The position numbers and the translations under genes were made by a program. A DNA stretch of 64,000 nucleotides from the NCBI GenBank assembly GCA_013368375.1, contig JAACJP010000001.1:496001-560000 (forward strand), given 5' to 3'. Of the stretch, positions 49,700 to 61,000 are shown piece after piece (the first letter of the stretch is position 1; the number at the start of each line of letters is the position of its first letter). The notes under the pieces are model-generated. The model made no database searches and was not told the DNA's origin. It saw nothing but the letters and a program-made list of their open reading frames with translations. Origin of the DNA: Tricholomella constricta (Eukaryota > Basidiomycota > Agaricomycetes > Agaricales > Lyophyllaceae).

Positions 49700-50065
49700 T
49701 GTTTTCGCCTTATGATACTCTCTGCCACCCAAAGATTAAAAAACATTGACTTTGCAATAATTGGATCCTGGTGCTATTATAGAACATCTATTGATCCACG
49801 AGCCTGACTTGTGCTGTGAGATGACGTGCCCCCCAAACATTCATTCTGTCAATCCAATCTCAATCCTACCACATGAATACTATGTTTTCGCTGCAGCGGC
49901 AAGTCAGATATATGTATTCACCTCATCACTGTTCCTTCTTTGCGACCTTTTGTCTGTCTTGTTATAAAGATGATTTATGGATGGTCTAAAATGTTGTACA
50001 AAGTTCGAGCCCCCATTTATCCCGGTATCTGGTGACCAAAGATATCCAGTGTTGTGGAGACCGCA
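49700..50065. other. Intergenic, convergent
   Basis: Shared 3' region of protease copy 2 (plus) and the TMEM208 gene (minus). A TTCGAGC at about 49998 looks like a T-loop, but no tRNA stems can be drawn around it. Confidence 0.5.
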
Positions 50066-50801
50066 TTATCTTCTGCCAGGTTGTGCCCGAACGCGAGGGT
50101 CACCACGCTCACTTCTTTTCCGAAGTTTGTCCTGGCGTTTGCTCGTCGTCTCTTTTTCTGATTTACTGTTGTCCTCTGGCGCCTGTGCACTCGACCGACC
50201 CAATAACAGGGGTGAAATGACAGAAACCCAGAGTTTGAACACCGCATAGACTGGGATCTGTGAGACGCACACGCGTCTGGATGATTATCTCATCTCATGA
50301 GAATGAGAAAAGAGGAGACGTACCACCATATATAACCACCAGAACCATTCGCCAAAGGCACCGCTTCCGATCTGGCATGCCCCTGTAGAGGGGAATCAGC
50401 CCCAATTATAAAGGAAAGTAAAGAGAATCTCACATGTCACGTATAAGATATCGAAGCACCATTCGGTCACCCCAGCCTGGTTGAGGTCCTCGCCGTAAGA
50501 TATTAGCGTGCCAGTGGTAGGATCACGCCTTGTAGTGCCTATTTTGATCAGGTAGTTCGACAGAAAGAAGGCCGGGAAATAGGTAACAATGTAGATGGCC
50601 AAAGACCCCTTTGACGGTGGCAAGGAATCTCTCCTGAATAGCAGACGGAGTAGGAGCGAGATGACAGTGGGTACGAGCATGCCCAGTTTCAGAGTCTTGA
50701 CCGCCGATTCATTTTGGTTCGCTGTTGGATGGAATAAGCGGGTACGCTCGGTGAGTGTGCGCAGAGTTCGCACCGATACGTTTCGCAGAGGCGTTCGCCA
50801 T
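50066..50801 (-). CDS. SND2: TMEM208/SND2-type ER membrane protein
   Basis: SRP-independent targeting of membrane proteins to the ER. Exons 50774-50801, 50434-50721, 50324-50382 and 50066-50257, giving 188 residues. The N-terminus MANASAKRIANQNESAVKTL is typical of the DUF788 family. Hydrophobic segments follow (GMLVPTVISLLLRLLF, IYIVTYFPAFFLSNYL), then the conserved EWCFDILYVTWACQ and a WFWWLYMV helix. The tail is basic (KRQDKLRKRSERG). The first exon is short (28 nt) but restores the family N-terminus exactly. It is divergent from the Myb gene across 128 bp. Confidence 0.88.
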
Positions 50802-50929
50802 GACGAAATCTGGCTCGATGTGGTGGTGTGCGCGGTGCAAGTCAGTTTTTTCACCACGTGACGACGGATCCTTTGGCCGATCACCGTCACGGTCGCGGTT
50901 GTACTTAGCAGTTGTCCAATATCACCTTG

Positions 50930-53568
50930 ATGGATGTCGACCTCTCCATGGATTTCGAGAAGAAGATTCCCACAAATGCACCTCCGGAACTGAAGGCATT
51001 GACCGAGAAAGCCTTGGAAGCCAACAAGGCCCACCAGTATGCGCTCACCAAGTATGCAGAACGGTTAGCGGCAGAACTGCAAGAAATAGAGAATCTAATG
51101 GTATGTTCTCCTGACTATACGCGTCGCAAAACTCAACTATACATTCTTCTTTAGGACGCGGTGACGACCGATGACATCGACGACGAGCGAGATGTTGAAG
51201 TTCACATTCCTGGCGCGACGAAGGCAATGGGCCCGTGCCCCATGTCCGAATTCTTGTATCCAGTATGATTCTCATGATCCTTATTAAATATAGCTCATAG
51301 TATGGCTAGAATTCGCCTTTTTTCGAGCATGCCTCGCGAAGGTCGCAATATATGAGCTACACAGTTGATCACCCCAGTGCGTTTTAGTCCTCACTCCAGG
51401 CCGCGTATCTGATGATCTCAGATTATAGTGAAAAACAGAGAGCTTGACGTGCTATCGGAGGCTGTGAAAGCTGAGAACTTGCGATTCCAGGCCTACGAGT
51501 CACAGAAGAGGTAATTCACGCCATGTACGCTTTTTTCCGTGTTGAACCATGCCTAGTGGACAGGATGGCGCCAAAACAATTGACCTCGAGACTAATACAG
51601 AAGGAATCAACTGGAACAATGTTGCTGAGAAGGTATGGTCATTTTTTGCCATACTTCGATTTGCGACTTAGGATAATATTTGAAGGTATCAATTGCTTGC
51701 ACGGTCAAGCGAACTGCAGACCAGTGTCGTATAAGGTGGCTTGGCGACAGACATCCCAATATTAATCACTCAAACTGGTCCTCGAGTGAGCTCGACAAAC
51801 TAAAAGCCATCGTTTCTGCGCAACTTGAGACAAACGACGGGAAGGTGGACTGGGTTCACGTTTCGATGGATCTCGGGGTAGGTTTGACCAACGCATCTAT
51901 CAACTTTATCAAGTGACCTATTCTCCCGCAGACGAATCGCACTCCCATCGACTGCATGCGCCGCGGTATTCCTCGTCAGCGCCACATATGGCATCCCGAG
52001 GCTGACGAAAAGCTTACGGAGGCCGTGAAGCTCTATGGTACTGACAACTGGGGCATCGGTACGTATCATCAGACTAGCCTTCCCGTCTCGAAGCTCACAG
52101 ACTTTCCTAATAGTCGCGCGTTTCGTCTCGGAAGATGCAACCGCCTCACAGTGCTCAGGGCGGTACTCCCGAGCCATCGACCTGTCCCGCAAACGCGGGC
52201 CTTGGACGCACGATGAATTCGAGCGCCTGAAGGTCGCTGTAGCGGCATACGGGAACTCTTGGGTGGAGGTTGCCGCATGCATACCCGGCCGAACAAACGA
52301 GCAATGCCGTGAGCGTTGGACTGAGCACATTAATCAAGCGAGTGCGACGATTTTGTGGTCTGAGGTGGACGACAAAGATTTGCTGGATGCTGTTGCCACT
52401 ATGGGCAACCGATGGACAGCCATTAGCACCAAGATCGGGAACGGTTCCACCGGCCAACAGGTGTGTTCAGGTTCAGTAGACAATTTGCCTCTTATCTGAG
52501 AGGCTGGGCATACAGTGTCGAGCTCGCTGGGAGAAAGTTAAACGATTGCAGGACCTCCGGCAAGCCGCAGCGGCAGGTCTCTCGCAACCTTCCTCAAGCC
52601 AAATCGTCCCTCCGGAGCCAAGCTGCCGGCCACGAAAGGATGTTGCTTCCGGCTCTGCTAATGGCACAGGGGGCCCGACAGCTCCTTTCACTAACCAAAT
52701 ATCGCCCTATCCTGTTAGGAAGAAGGGCAAGGGCAAGGAGAAAGCCACGGAACCTCCTTCCGATCTTGCTTCTGATGCTCCTGCAGCTGCTACTCCTTCA
52801 AAAACTGCTAACCGAGATGTTCCAATGCCCGAAAATGATACCAGACCGAATAAACGGGCGGCTGGCGACGCTACAGACCAAGCCCCCGCCGCAAAGAAGA
52901 GAAAGATCTCGACCAGGAGCAAAGACACCACATGCTCCAACGCGACAAAATCTCCCGCAAGTTCTCTCAGCACCCCATCCACCAGGACGTCTTCGCGAAA
53001 GAAGGTCGCCAATGTCAACAAACCTGCACCAACAAGGCCACAACCACGGCCCCGGGGACGCCCCAAGAAAGCTGTCCTACCTCCATCTTTTGAACTTACC
53101 TCGGAACCGCCTGCTGCTGATGCCGTATCAAGGACGGATGTCCCTCCTACCCCAGATCCAAGCAGCAGTCCGTCACAGACTGCTGATCCCGATGCCGAGG
53201 CGGCTAAATCTAGCAGACCGAAACCACGACCGCGGGGACGACCTAGGAAGGTGGTGCCGCCTCTAGAGCCCAGCCCGCCTGAACCTGAACCTCATCATGA
53301 ACATGAACATGATGCCTCATCGATGCTGAGTGGCGTCTTGACCCCAGCCTTCAGCAAGGCTGGTACCGGCGACTTGATAGGCTCTACTCCAGGCGGAAGG
53401 GGCGGAGGCAGGGGAAGAGGCAGAGGGGTCGGGCAGGGCGCAGCAGCCCACGCTAGTACCTTGCACACGCCAGGGCGGAGACAGTCTGCGCGTGTGGCAG
53501 CATTGCAACAGCCTATGGCAGAGTCCGCCCTTGCGACCCCGGGCGGACAAGAGGACAAGAGATCGTGA
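50930..53568 (+). CDS. Myb-repeat protein, SNAPc subunit 4-like, with AT-hooks
   Basis: Nine exons (50930-51100, 51155-51262, 51310-51376, 51429-51510, 51557-51632, 51686-51877, 51932-52058, 52114-52460, 52516-53568) give 740 residues. The N-terminal helical part (about 20-130, with SPFFEHASRR and LDVLSEAVKAENLRFQAY) resembles the region before the Myb repeats of SNAP190. At least four SANT/Myb repeats follow (about 150-410; for example RGPWTHDEFERLKVAVAAYG and NSWVEVAACIPGRTNEQCRE). The C-terminal 300 residues are disordered with two AT-hooks (RPRGRPKK about 567, RPRGRPRK about 628) and an RGG-like stretch. A role in snRNA-gene promoter binding is inferred. A Bas1-like regulator is the alternative. 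Confidence 0.8.
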
Positions 53569-53710
53569 CCGTGAGCTGGAGCTGTCGGCGGATGCAGAAG
53601 ACGAGCTTTACGCGCCCTCAACTTAGTTGTCTGCCGGTGCGATGACAGTTTCTTCTAATAATCCAATAATACACAATGGAGAGAGATACATGTACGCTCG
53701 CTAACCCAAC

Positions 53711-54754
53711 CTACTTTCTTGACGTTTTCCACCTCTTGCGTGGGTGAACGCCCATTTCCCAATTGACGATGTGCCCGAGCAGCTCGCCATCCTCCTGATT
53801 CGTACTGTCTTCTGTTGCGAGGAGGAGGTTCTTGAGCGACTCCTGCACGAGGCTTGCTGTCTTGAGCTTCTTTTCCAGCGACGGAAGAGCTGCTTTTTTG
53901 GGGGGCGATGCCTGCAGTAATAAAGGTCAGGGCATCTCTACGGGAAGGCAAAAGCAAAGCCATACATACCGGTGTGCGCAGATAGGTATGTTTGGGCGGG
54001 AGAGTAGGGAAATACGAGGGGAGTGTGCGGAGAGTTGAGGGGATTGTTATTGGCGCGCCCTCATCGTCAGAGGGTAAAAGATCTGGCGAGGGCGAACGGG
54101 ACGGCGGAGGTAATAGAGTTGGGGCATGCACAGCAGCAACATTGGTCTCTGCCACATAAAATAATTTTAGTTTCAAGGTCAGAAAGTAGACAGAGAGACT
54201 CACTCCGCTTCTTCCTCCGTGTCCTGGCGTTAAGACCACGCAGCGCTTCAGGGGGCACGTCAAACTCCTTGCACGCCAGTACGAGGTCGGTCGCGATCGC
54301 CCCCGCGCGATTCGAGAGATTCGCATACTCGTGTGCGCGCTCAAAGAGCTGTCCCACAACTATTTACACATGACAAAACGCGTCAGCAAGGACCAGGGGA
54401 AAGTGAAACAAGCAAGGACGCACAGGCAACGACCTCGACCTCGATGCGCTTGACCGCATCGGCCTGGGCCGAGTGGAACCCCGCGTCACGAAGCTCGACG
54501 GATATGAGGCGCTGCAGCGCGCGGGTTGCGACGTCTGGGGTGATGCTGGTCAGGTCCGGGGGCGGGGGCGGGAGGTCTGGGACCGGGGAGACTCTTGGGG
54601 GCTGGACATGGGGGAAGGGGGGGAAGAAGGAGAGGCCGGTGGGGATGGATTGGGGCGGGGCGGGAGTGTAATGGGACGGGTAGTGTGTGTGAGCGGGATA
54701 AGGATTGTAGAAGGTGGCGGGGGCAGCGTCCATGGCTGGTGGTGGTTGGTACAT
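53711..54754 (-). CDS. TAF8: TFIID subunit 8 (TAF8)
   Basis: Histone-fold subunit that pairs with TAF10 in TFIID. Exons 54424-54754, 54204-54359, 53970-54148 and 53711-53911, giving 288 residues. A Pro-rich N-terminus (about 1-60) precedes the histone fold ([20 protein letters not shown] ... [20 protein letters not shown] ... [13 protein letters not shown]). Next is the TAF8 C-terminal motif [20 protein letters not shown], then a helix [20 protein letters not shown]. The protein ends KRWKTSRK. The start is taken at MYQPPPAM. An ATG at 54778 (MAVLSVVI) is in frame. Its start overlaps the upstream region of riboflavin kinase on the other strand. Confidence 0.92.
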
Positions 54755-54797
54755 GATCACCACCGATAACACTGCCACCTCTGCTCATCTTCTACCT

Positions 54798-55523
54798 ATG
54801 CACAACGATCATCCACCGTCTGCCCCGCTGCAGACCAATGAATTCCACACCATTCGCCCGCAGATCGTCGGCCCAGAACACATCGAGCCTCCGTTTCCCA
54901 TTTCACTTCGGGGCCCTGTGCAGCGCGGGTTCGGACGGGGCGGCAAGCACCTTGGGTGTCCCACCGGTTTGCTCAGATCTCACGTTTAGCAGCGTACAGC
55001 TGATATATCTTACACTAGCCAATCTCCCCGACGAGTCGATCACACCAATAAGCACCGTCGCAAAGACAGGCGTCTACTACGGCTACGCTCAGATCATATC
55101 ACCTAAGGAAGGGGAGACACAGTTGCGGCCGGAGGACACCAAGGTCCTGCCGATGGTCATGAGCTTGGGCTTGAACCCATTTTACAAGAACGAGCATCTA
55201 ACGGCGGTATGATATTGCCTCGGTTTGCTCATCGTTCGCTGATCCCGGCACAGGAAATCCACATTATGCACGAATTCCAGTCGGATTTTTATGGCCTGGA
55301 GATGCGCGCGGTGGTGCTTGGGTACATCCGACCTGAACTGGACTACACCTCTCGAGGTGCGCGCCAAGCAGCAGTCGTTCCGCCCGCCCCACTCACGCAC
55401 TACGTTGCAGAGGCCTTAATTGACGATATCAACACAGACAAGCGCGTCGCCTTGAACTCACTGGACCGATCAGAGTATCAAAAGTTTGCACGCGACCCAC
55501 ACTTCGAATTGGGAGAGCAATGA
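54798..55523 (+). CDS. FMN1: Riboflavin kinase
   Basis: Phosphorylates riboflavin to FMN. Exons 54798-54966, 55019-55206, 55254-55356 and 55411-55523, giving 190 residues from [12 protein letters not shown]. The flavokinase motifs are [20 protein letters not shown] (nucleotide and Mg site), [23 protein letters not shown], and [17 protein letters not shown] with the catalytic Glu. It ends [16 protein letters not shown]. In-frame ATGs at 54732 and 54753 would add residues but lie on top of the TAF8 start. The conserved domain begins well after 54798, so this start is enough. Confidence 0.9.
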
Positions 55524-55734
55524 TTAAGATTCCAGGCGGTTGTGGACTACTTTTATTTGTGGATCTAGATGACATAAAGTGGTATCGACGAGGTGGGAGC
55601 AGCGCGTATGGCTCGTCGGAAGCAGGGCGTGGAGCGCATGCCTACGCGCGTGAGGAACCAAAAGAATAATGTCTTGGGCCTGGCAAGCCCATAAGCTCAA
55701 AAACAAACGACCTAGACTTGTACAATACACACCT

Positions 55735-56301
55735 CTACAAACGGCGCATCTTCTTCGCCCGCGTGCCTCCAATCTTTATAGGTGTCCGGTCCGTAATCGA
55801 CACAACCAGCGGCCTGACGTTCTCGCCCTCAGTTGTCAGCAACGCCCTATGCATCGCGTCGCGTCCCTGTCCAAAGCCCTTGAAGTAGAGGTCAATTTGG
55901 AAATCGCGCGTTTGTGCGAGATCTGCAATATGCTTGAACATATGCACGGCACACTGGTAGCCGGCCTCGTAGCTGGAGCGGTTGACCTTTTTGAAGCCAC
56001 ATGAGCCGCCGGTGAATGAGGCGAGGGGCGTGTACTTGTCGGTCATGAGGGTGGTAATGGTGTTGTTGCGCGTCGACTGGCAGTAGAGGCGGTAGCGCGG
56101 AACCTGATTAAGGTAGGCCAGGCGGTCCTTTGCGACGAACGGGTTGGGTGCCTTTGCGGGTGGGTAGCCTTCGGGGCCGGCGGTGGGGGGCGGAGGAGAG
56201 TCAAGGCGACCAAGAAGCCCGACGACGGGGGCGGTGGTGAGGACGCGTATGCGGTTACTCGCTGTGCTCGCCGTCGCGCGGCGCACTTGAGCTGCGAGCA
56301 T
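55735..56301 (-). CDS. Mitochondrial small-subunit ribosomal protein uS11m
   Basis: Intronless, 188 residues. An Arg/Ser/Thr-rich presequence (MLAAQVRRATASTASNRIRV) and a Pro-rich linker precede the S11 domain (about 70-188): RLYCQSTRNNTITTLMTD, LASFTGGSCGFKKVNRSSYE, AGYQCAVHMFKHIADL, LYFKGFGQGRDAMHRALLT, ITDRTPIKIGGTRAKKMRRL. The C-terminal RAKKMRRL-type tail is characteristic of S11, which lines the mRNA exit channel of the ribosome platform. It is divergent from QCR9 across 105 bp, which may coordinate two mitochondrial genes. Confidence 0.93.
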   Translation of the reverse strand: MLAAQVRRATASTASNRIRVLTTAPVVGLLGRLDSPPPPTAGPEGYPPAKAPNPFVAKDRLAYLNQVPRYRLYCQSTRNNTITTLMTDKYTPLASFTGGSCGFKKVNRSSYEAGYQCAVHMFKHIADLAQTRDFQIDLYFKGFGQGRDAMHRALLTTEGENVRPLVVSITDRTPIKIGGTRAKKMRRL

Positions 56302-56406
56302 GGTGTTGGCTGAAAACTGAAATGCGGCTTCAAACTCCGATCGCCTCTTCCGGAAGTCATCGGGAGAACGCCGTCCATCCTTCCACCTTTACGCATTCCT
56401 TGAACA

Positions 56407-56746
56407 ATGGCCGTAAGCTGCGAACTTGACTCACCAATCCCTCCGCTAATGATCCCTTCCAGCTCGCCAACACCGTGTACAACACCTTCTTCAAGCGCAA
56501 CAGTAAGTCCTGCTTTCTCTCGCCTTTTTCCAGACCAACCAACCGTCTCTCCAGGTGTCTTCGTGACCACTATCTTCGCCAGCGCCTTTACCTTTGGCAT
56601 CGGTTTTGACATTGCCGTGACAAAGTTCTACGACCGGTGGAACCAAGGAGTGCGTCGCTGCACCGCCAGATTTGTTTGCCCAACACTGACCGAGGTTTTA
56701 GAAGCAATGGAAGGACATCCGCGATAAATACGTTCAGGAGGAATAG
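56407..56746 (+). CDS. QCR9: Cytochrome bc1 complex subunit 9
   Basis: Small single-span subunit of mitochondrial complex III next to the Rieske protein and cytochrome c1. Four exons (56407-56412, 56463-56502, 56555-56649, 56702-56746) give 61 residues: MALANTVYNTFFKRNSVF, then the membrane helix TTIFASAFTFGIGFDIAV, then TKFYDRWNQGKQWKDIRDKY and VQEE. The first coding exon is only six bases (ATG GCC). The length and motifs match the family. The 5' end of the gene is tied to the uS11m promoter on the other strand. Confidence 0.93.
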
Positions 56747-56927
56747 ACTACCTCTGCATCATAATTCCAACATAGATTTCCACCGGATTAAGAGTCATGG
56801 ACAGCTTTAAATTTTGCAACGCGACGATTCTTAGTTGTCCACTGTAGTTACTTACTGCAACTAAAATTCAATGCCATTCGTGACGTGTGACTCCTATACT
56901 TGTGACCACCACGACCACCATCTTAAA

Positions 56928-57883
56928 ATGTCGACGAGAGGCCGCTCGACGTCGCCGCGGCCAATAGGCGATGCAAAGATGGATGTTGACCAGAGCCCCA
57001 TTGTCGACAAGCCCGACGCCAAGGTAGTCATCATCACCAACCTCACCCGCAACGTGGTAGAGTCCCACCTCCAGACCATCTTCGGTTTCTATGGTCCAAT
57101 CGTTAAAATCGACCTGCCCATCTTTGGAAAATGTGAATTCTTTCATTCAACTGACTTCACTGTCTAACCAAATGTACCGCAACAGCTGGCCAAAACCGTG
57201 GCAAAGCAGCGCTAGAATATGCCGACCCTCCAGCAGCCCACAAAGCCGCCTCCCACATGCACGGCGGCCAACTCGACGGCGCCGTCCTCAAAGTCGAGCT
57301 CTCCAACCTCCCTGTCCGCTCACGTTCCCCCTCCCCGCGCGCCCGGCCCCCTCCCCCACGCCTCCGCAACGGCCGCGACCGCCCCCGCTCCTTCTCCCGC
57401 TCCCGTACCCGCTCACCCCCCTACCGCCGACGCCCAGACTACGCCCCACCGCGGGAGCCCCTCCGCGGCCGTCCCTACGGCCGCCGCGGGCCTCCAGGAC
57501 GCGACACGTACCGCCCCGGCCTCGGAGGACGTACCCCCAGTCGTTCGCGCTCCCGCTCTCCCCCGCGCCGTGGTGCCGACCGAGATAGGCTGGGTCCCCG
57601 GAGACGCTCGCCCAGCTACCAGCGCGGTGGGTACGGGCGCATGCGCCGCTCGCGCTCGCGCAGCTATTCGGTGCGCTCGAGCCGCTCGCGCACTAGGTCG
57701 ATTTCGAGGTCGCGCTCGAGGACGAGGTCCAGGTCGGCGTCCTATTCGTCTTACTCGAGGTATAGCCGGAGTCGAAGCAGGAGCAGAAGCAGGAGTAGGA
57801 CGAGGTCGGTGAGCAGGGGAAGGAGGAGCAATAGCCGGGATGATATACGAGATAGCAGATCCAGGTCACCAAAGGGCTTGTGA
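56928..57883 (+). CDS. RNPS1-like RNA-binding SR protein
   Basis: Exons 56928-57132 and 57186-57883, giving 300 residues. A short N-terminus is followed by one RRM (about 30-115): KVVIITNLTRNVVESHLQTI (RNP2 region), FGFYGPIVKIDL, and after the intron GQNRGKAALEYADPPAAHKA (RNP1 region) and GAVLKVELSNLP. The remaining 180 residues are an Arg/Ser/Pro domain with RSRSRS runs. This layout matches RNPS1, a peripheral exon-junction-complex and splicing activator of the ASAP complex. Other one-RRM SR proteins are the alternative. The very GC-rich coding sequence produces long shadow frames. Confidence 0.87.
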
Positions 57884-58010
57884 ATTTTGTTTCCATCCGT
57901 CGTTTAGCTGGTAATTATACCGCTTTTGGACAATGTAAATTTAATCTTTGCCATTCCATCCATAACGAAGAAAATATATTGCAGTAACATGGTATTAAAA
58001 AAGCTATTGG

Positions 58011-61000
58011 CTAATTGCTGTCCATCGAGTCATCATCAGCAAGGAAGGGCCTGAAAGACATTCATGTCAGATCATGGGTCAGCAATTCTGCTCGATGACT
58101 TACGCATACTCATAATCATTTCTAATGGCATTAGACATCCACTCCTCGTCCGCTTCCTGTTGAGGGAACCCTGAGCCACCTGCGATGCTGAGGACCACAG
58201 GAAGCAGTACAAGTCCGTGAAGGGCCCCGGAGATGATGAGCGTAAGCCACATCCGGAAGTAATAGATCTGGATGCACGTCAGAACGCTGCATGACGATAA
58301 TATACATACTCATACATACCTCCAGCAATTTGGATCGCGTCAGCGCAAGCACAGACATCCCAATCAGTTTCGTAAAGGTGATCCCCGAAAGCACCTAACG
58401 TTACTCGGAATAAATAGCAGGTTCGAGCGAAAAAAAGTAATCGCAAAGGACGCACCGAGGGCCCCACATCAACCAACGCAGTCCACATCCTCTCATCCCT
58501 CTCCTTCTGTCCCGCAGGATGATCAATTGGCAGCCCAGAGCCCGCACTCATAAACGCCCTCGCCACATGCGCACAAAACTCTACCGCAATCCCCAGCGAA
58601 ATGACCAGATTCACCAAGCTAATCGCATTCAGGCTGATCCCCCACAACGGCATGACCCCCATGACCGTGATGACCGTGAGGCCCACGACACCCGTCACGA
58701 TAGAGCCCGTCCGCCAGCTGCCCAGCAACAACGCCGTCACCACAAGCACCGACCCGAGCCCGAGCCCGAGTACTTCCTGCGTGATCGCAACGATGTGCGC
58801 GTACTGGTCGAAGAAGACGTAGAACAGCGAATACGGGAATACGTCCGCGCCCGTCCGCTGCGAAATGTCATCTGCCACGCGGTGCGCCGCCGCGAACGCG
58901 TTGACAAAGTCCGCCTGCGACTTGAGCGGCGCGTGGAACGTGCGGAAGTGGGATGCGAGGACGTCCGTGCCGTCCGCGCTGAGGGAGAGTGCAGCACCAA
59001 ACGACGCTTTGCCTGCAAGCGGGCAGTCCTCTGTTGTCGGCGAGATGAGCCACTGCTTGACGTAGCGCATGAATTCGGCATTCTCGGGCAGGCCCTCCAT
59101 GGTGATATTCCATGCTGGCGTCTTGTCTTTGTAGCAGGGCTGGCAGAGGGCGGCACGGTCGCGGGGGCCGCAGAAGATAGAGGGGTTGGCTTTGCGCACG
59201 CGACAACATTCTTCCTTGCCTGGATCGAGCCAACCAAAGAAGTCGTCAATCCAGGAAGCGCTGGGCTCGGAGATGAAGGAAGATAGGGGACGCTTTCGTT
59301 CGGCCTCGAGAACGTTGGCGATGGAGAAGTCCTGGCAGGTTGTGAATCGGCCACAGAGTGCTTGTTGACCGGGCCGCTGAGTGACATCAATGTTCCGAAA
59401 GACAAAGTATACTGGCGGTCCGACATCAAGGTACGCATCGAGGTTGTCAAAGTAGTCTACCAAATACGAATCGGATGGCAATGCTAATCTTTGGTCTGTG
59501 CATATGATGATATTCAGTTTGGAAGGAGTGCAATGATCTCGTTTGACTGACCAAGCCCCAGTTCAATGTGTTGCATAGAAATTATCGACGCGGCGAAAAC
59601 ACCTGTGAATGCAACCATGACGAAACCTTTCACGACGGGCCTCAACAAGAACGGAGCATAATGGCGACGAATAAAGCGCGCAATTCTGCCTAAACCACTG
59701 CCACTAGCCGGGCCATCCAGCAGTGCAATCCGCGACGGAAGCCTGATGCATGGGAAGCAATCAATGCGACTCGCTTCGAAGCGTTTCAAATCCAGGAGGA
59801 GAGCGCTGATAAAGACCGTCACTTGTAGGATGGCATTCAACAGCACACTTCCTGCGGCATAAAGGGCAAAGTTCCGCACGGCAGGCATAGGGACCAGCGC
59901 CCCAAGGGAAAAGGCAAGAGTTTCTGCAACGGTGCTTAGCAGGATGGACGGGCCCATCTTTGCCAGTGTACGCGCCACACGCTCCTCCGCTGATAGGTAT
60001 TGCGGCATTGACGCAGCATCTATATCTTCGCGGGACGAGCCGTCAAACGGAGAGCGATGCGAATGTGTTGGCGACATCGGTGTGGTGAACCCGCCTTGAG
60101 AGGCAGGCGCTGCAGCGTTGGGTCCATGCAGGAAGTTCTGTCGGTCGAGTTCGTGTACTAAAATGAAGACGTTGTCGACGCCAACTGCAAGGACGAGAAA
60201 TGGAATGACTTCGGCGATGATCAGCGTCACTTTGACTCCGATGAATGAGAAGAACCCGACGGAGGACGAGACAGAGAGGATTACAAGGGCGATGCCAAAA
60301 AGGCCGAGGGTGAACTTGGATCCTGTGAAGAGACTTCGAGGGAGACGGGGAAAGAAGCGGGGAACTGTTCGGGAGTCGACGGAGAGGGATGAGGAGGACA
60401 CGCCGGAGCGTTTAAAAAGGCCGGGGAGGTTGCGCGCCCATTGTGCAAGGGAGGAGAACACACCCTGTTCTTCCCGCACGACAGACCCGGCGCCTAATGT
60501 CAGCGACACGTAGAAGAACATGGCAAGGTACGATAAAACGACTATCTTGACGTCTGTATTCGTGCTCTTGTTGATCTCCTCCTCCAACGAAACACCAGTG
60601 GAGAATGCAATTTGTAAGCCTGCTTCGTCTGATGACCTCTGGCTTAAATCTGTGAGGTATGTGCGGAGAGTTTGTTCCCACTCCATGGCTTTCGCCTGGA
60701 CTGCAATGTCCAATGAATCCGAGACCACATATGTGACGACGAAAGCCTCGGCATCCAAATAAGATTTGTGCCCATCTTCCCGCTGCGGGACACCTCCAAG
60801 CACGTAATGAGGGGCAAGTGGTTGTTGGAAATCGGGAAGACACTCCACAGGAGAGCGCGCACATTCTTCCAAGTGCTCAGACCACGTATCTTCATCATAG
60901 TCGTCGAGATCATTCCCAAACCAAGCCGCGATTGACTGCACCACGCATGTACCCCGAGGACCTGCGGGTTTGAAGCAGACGTCGGAAAGACGATATCCGC

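Noticed and set aside
49990..50015. Possible tRNA T-loop (TTCGAGC)
   Set aside because: No matching T-stem, acceptor stem or anticodon arm can be drawn around it.
52463..53266. 267-residue plus ORF in another frame of the Myb gene
   Set aside because: The overlapping frame continues the Myb protein after its last intron and has AT-hooks; this one is Arg/Leu-rich shadow sequence.
57091..57588. Pro/Arg-rich plus ORF
   Set aside because: Shadow frame of the RS domain of the RNPS1-like gene; the RRM joins only to the other frame.
58519..59286. 255-residue plus ORF over NPC1
   Set aside because: It is antisense to a conserved NPC1 exon and Arg/His-rich without domains.
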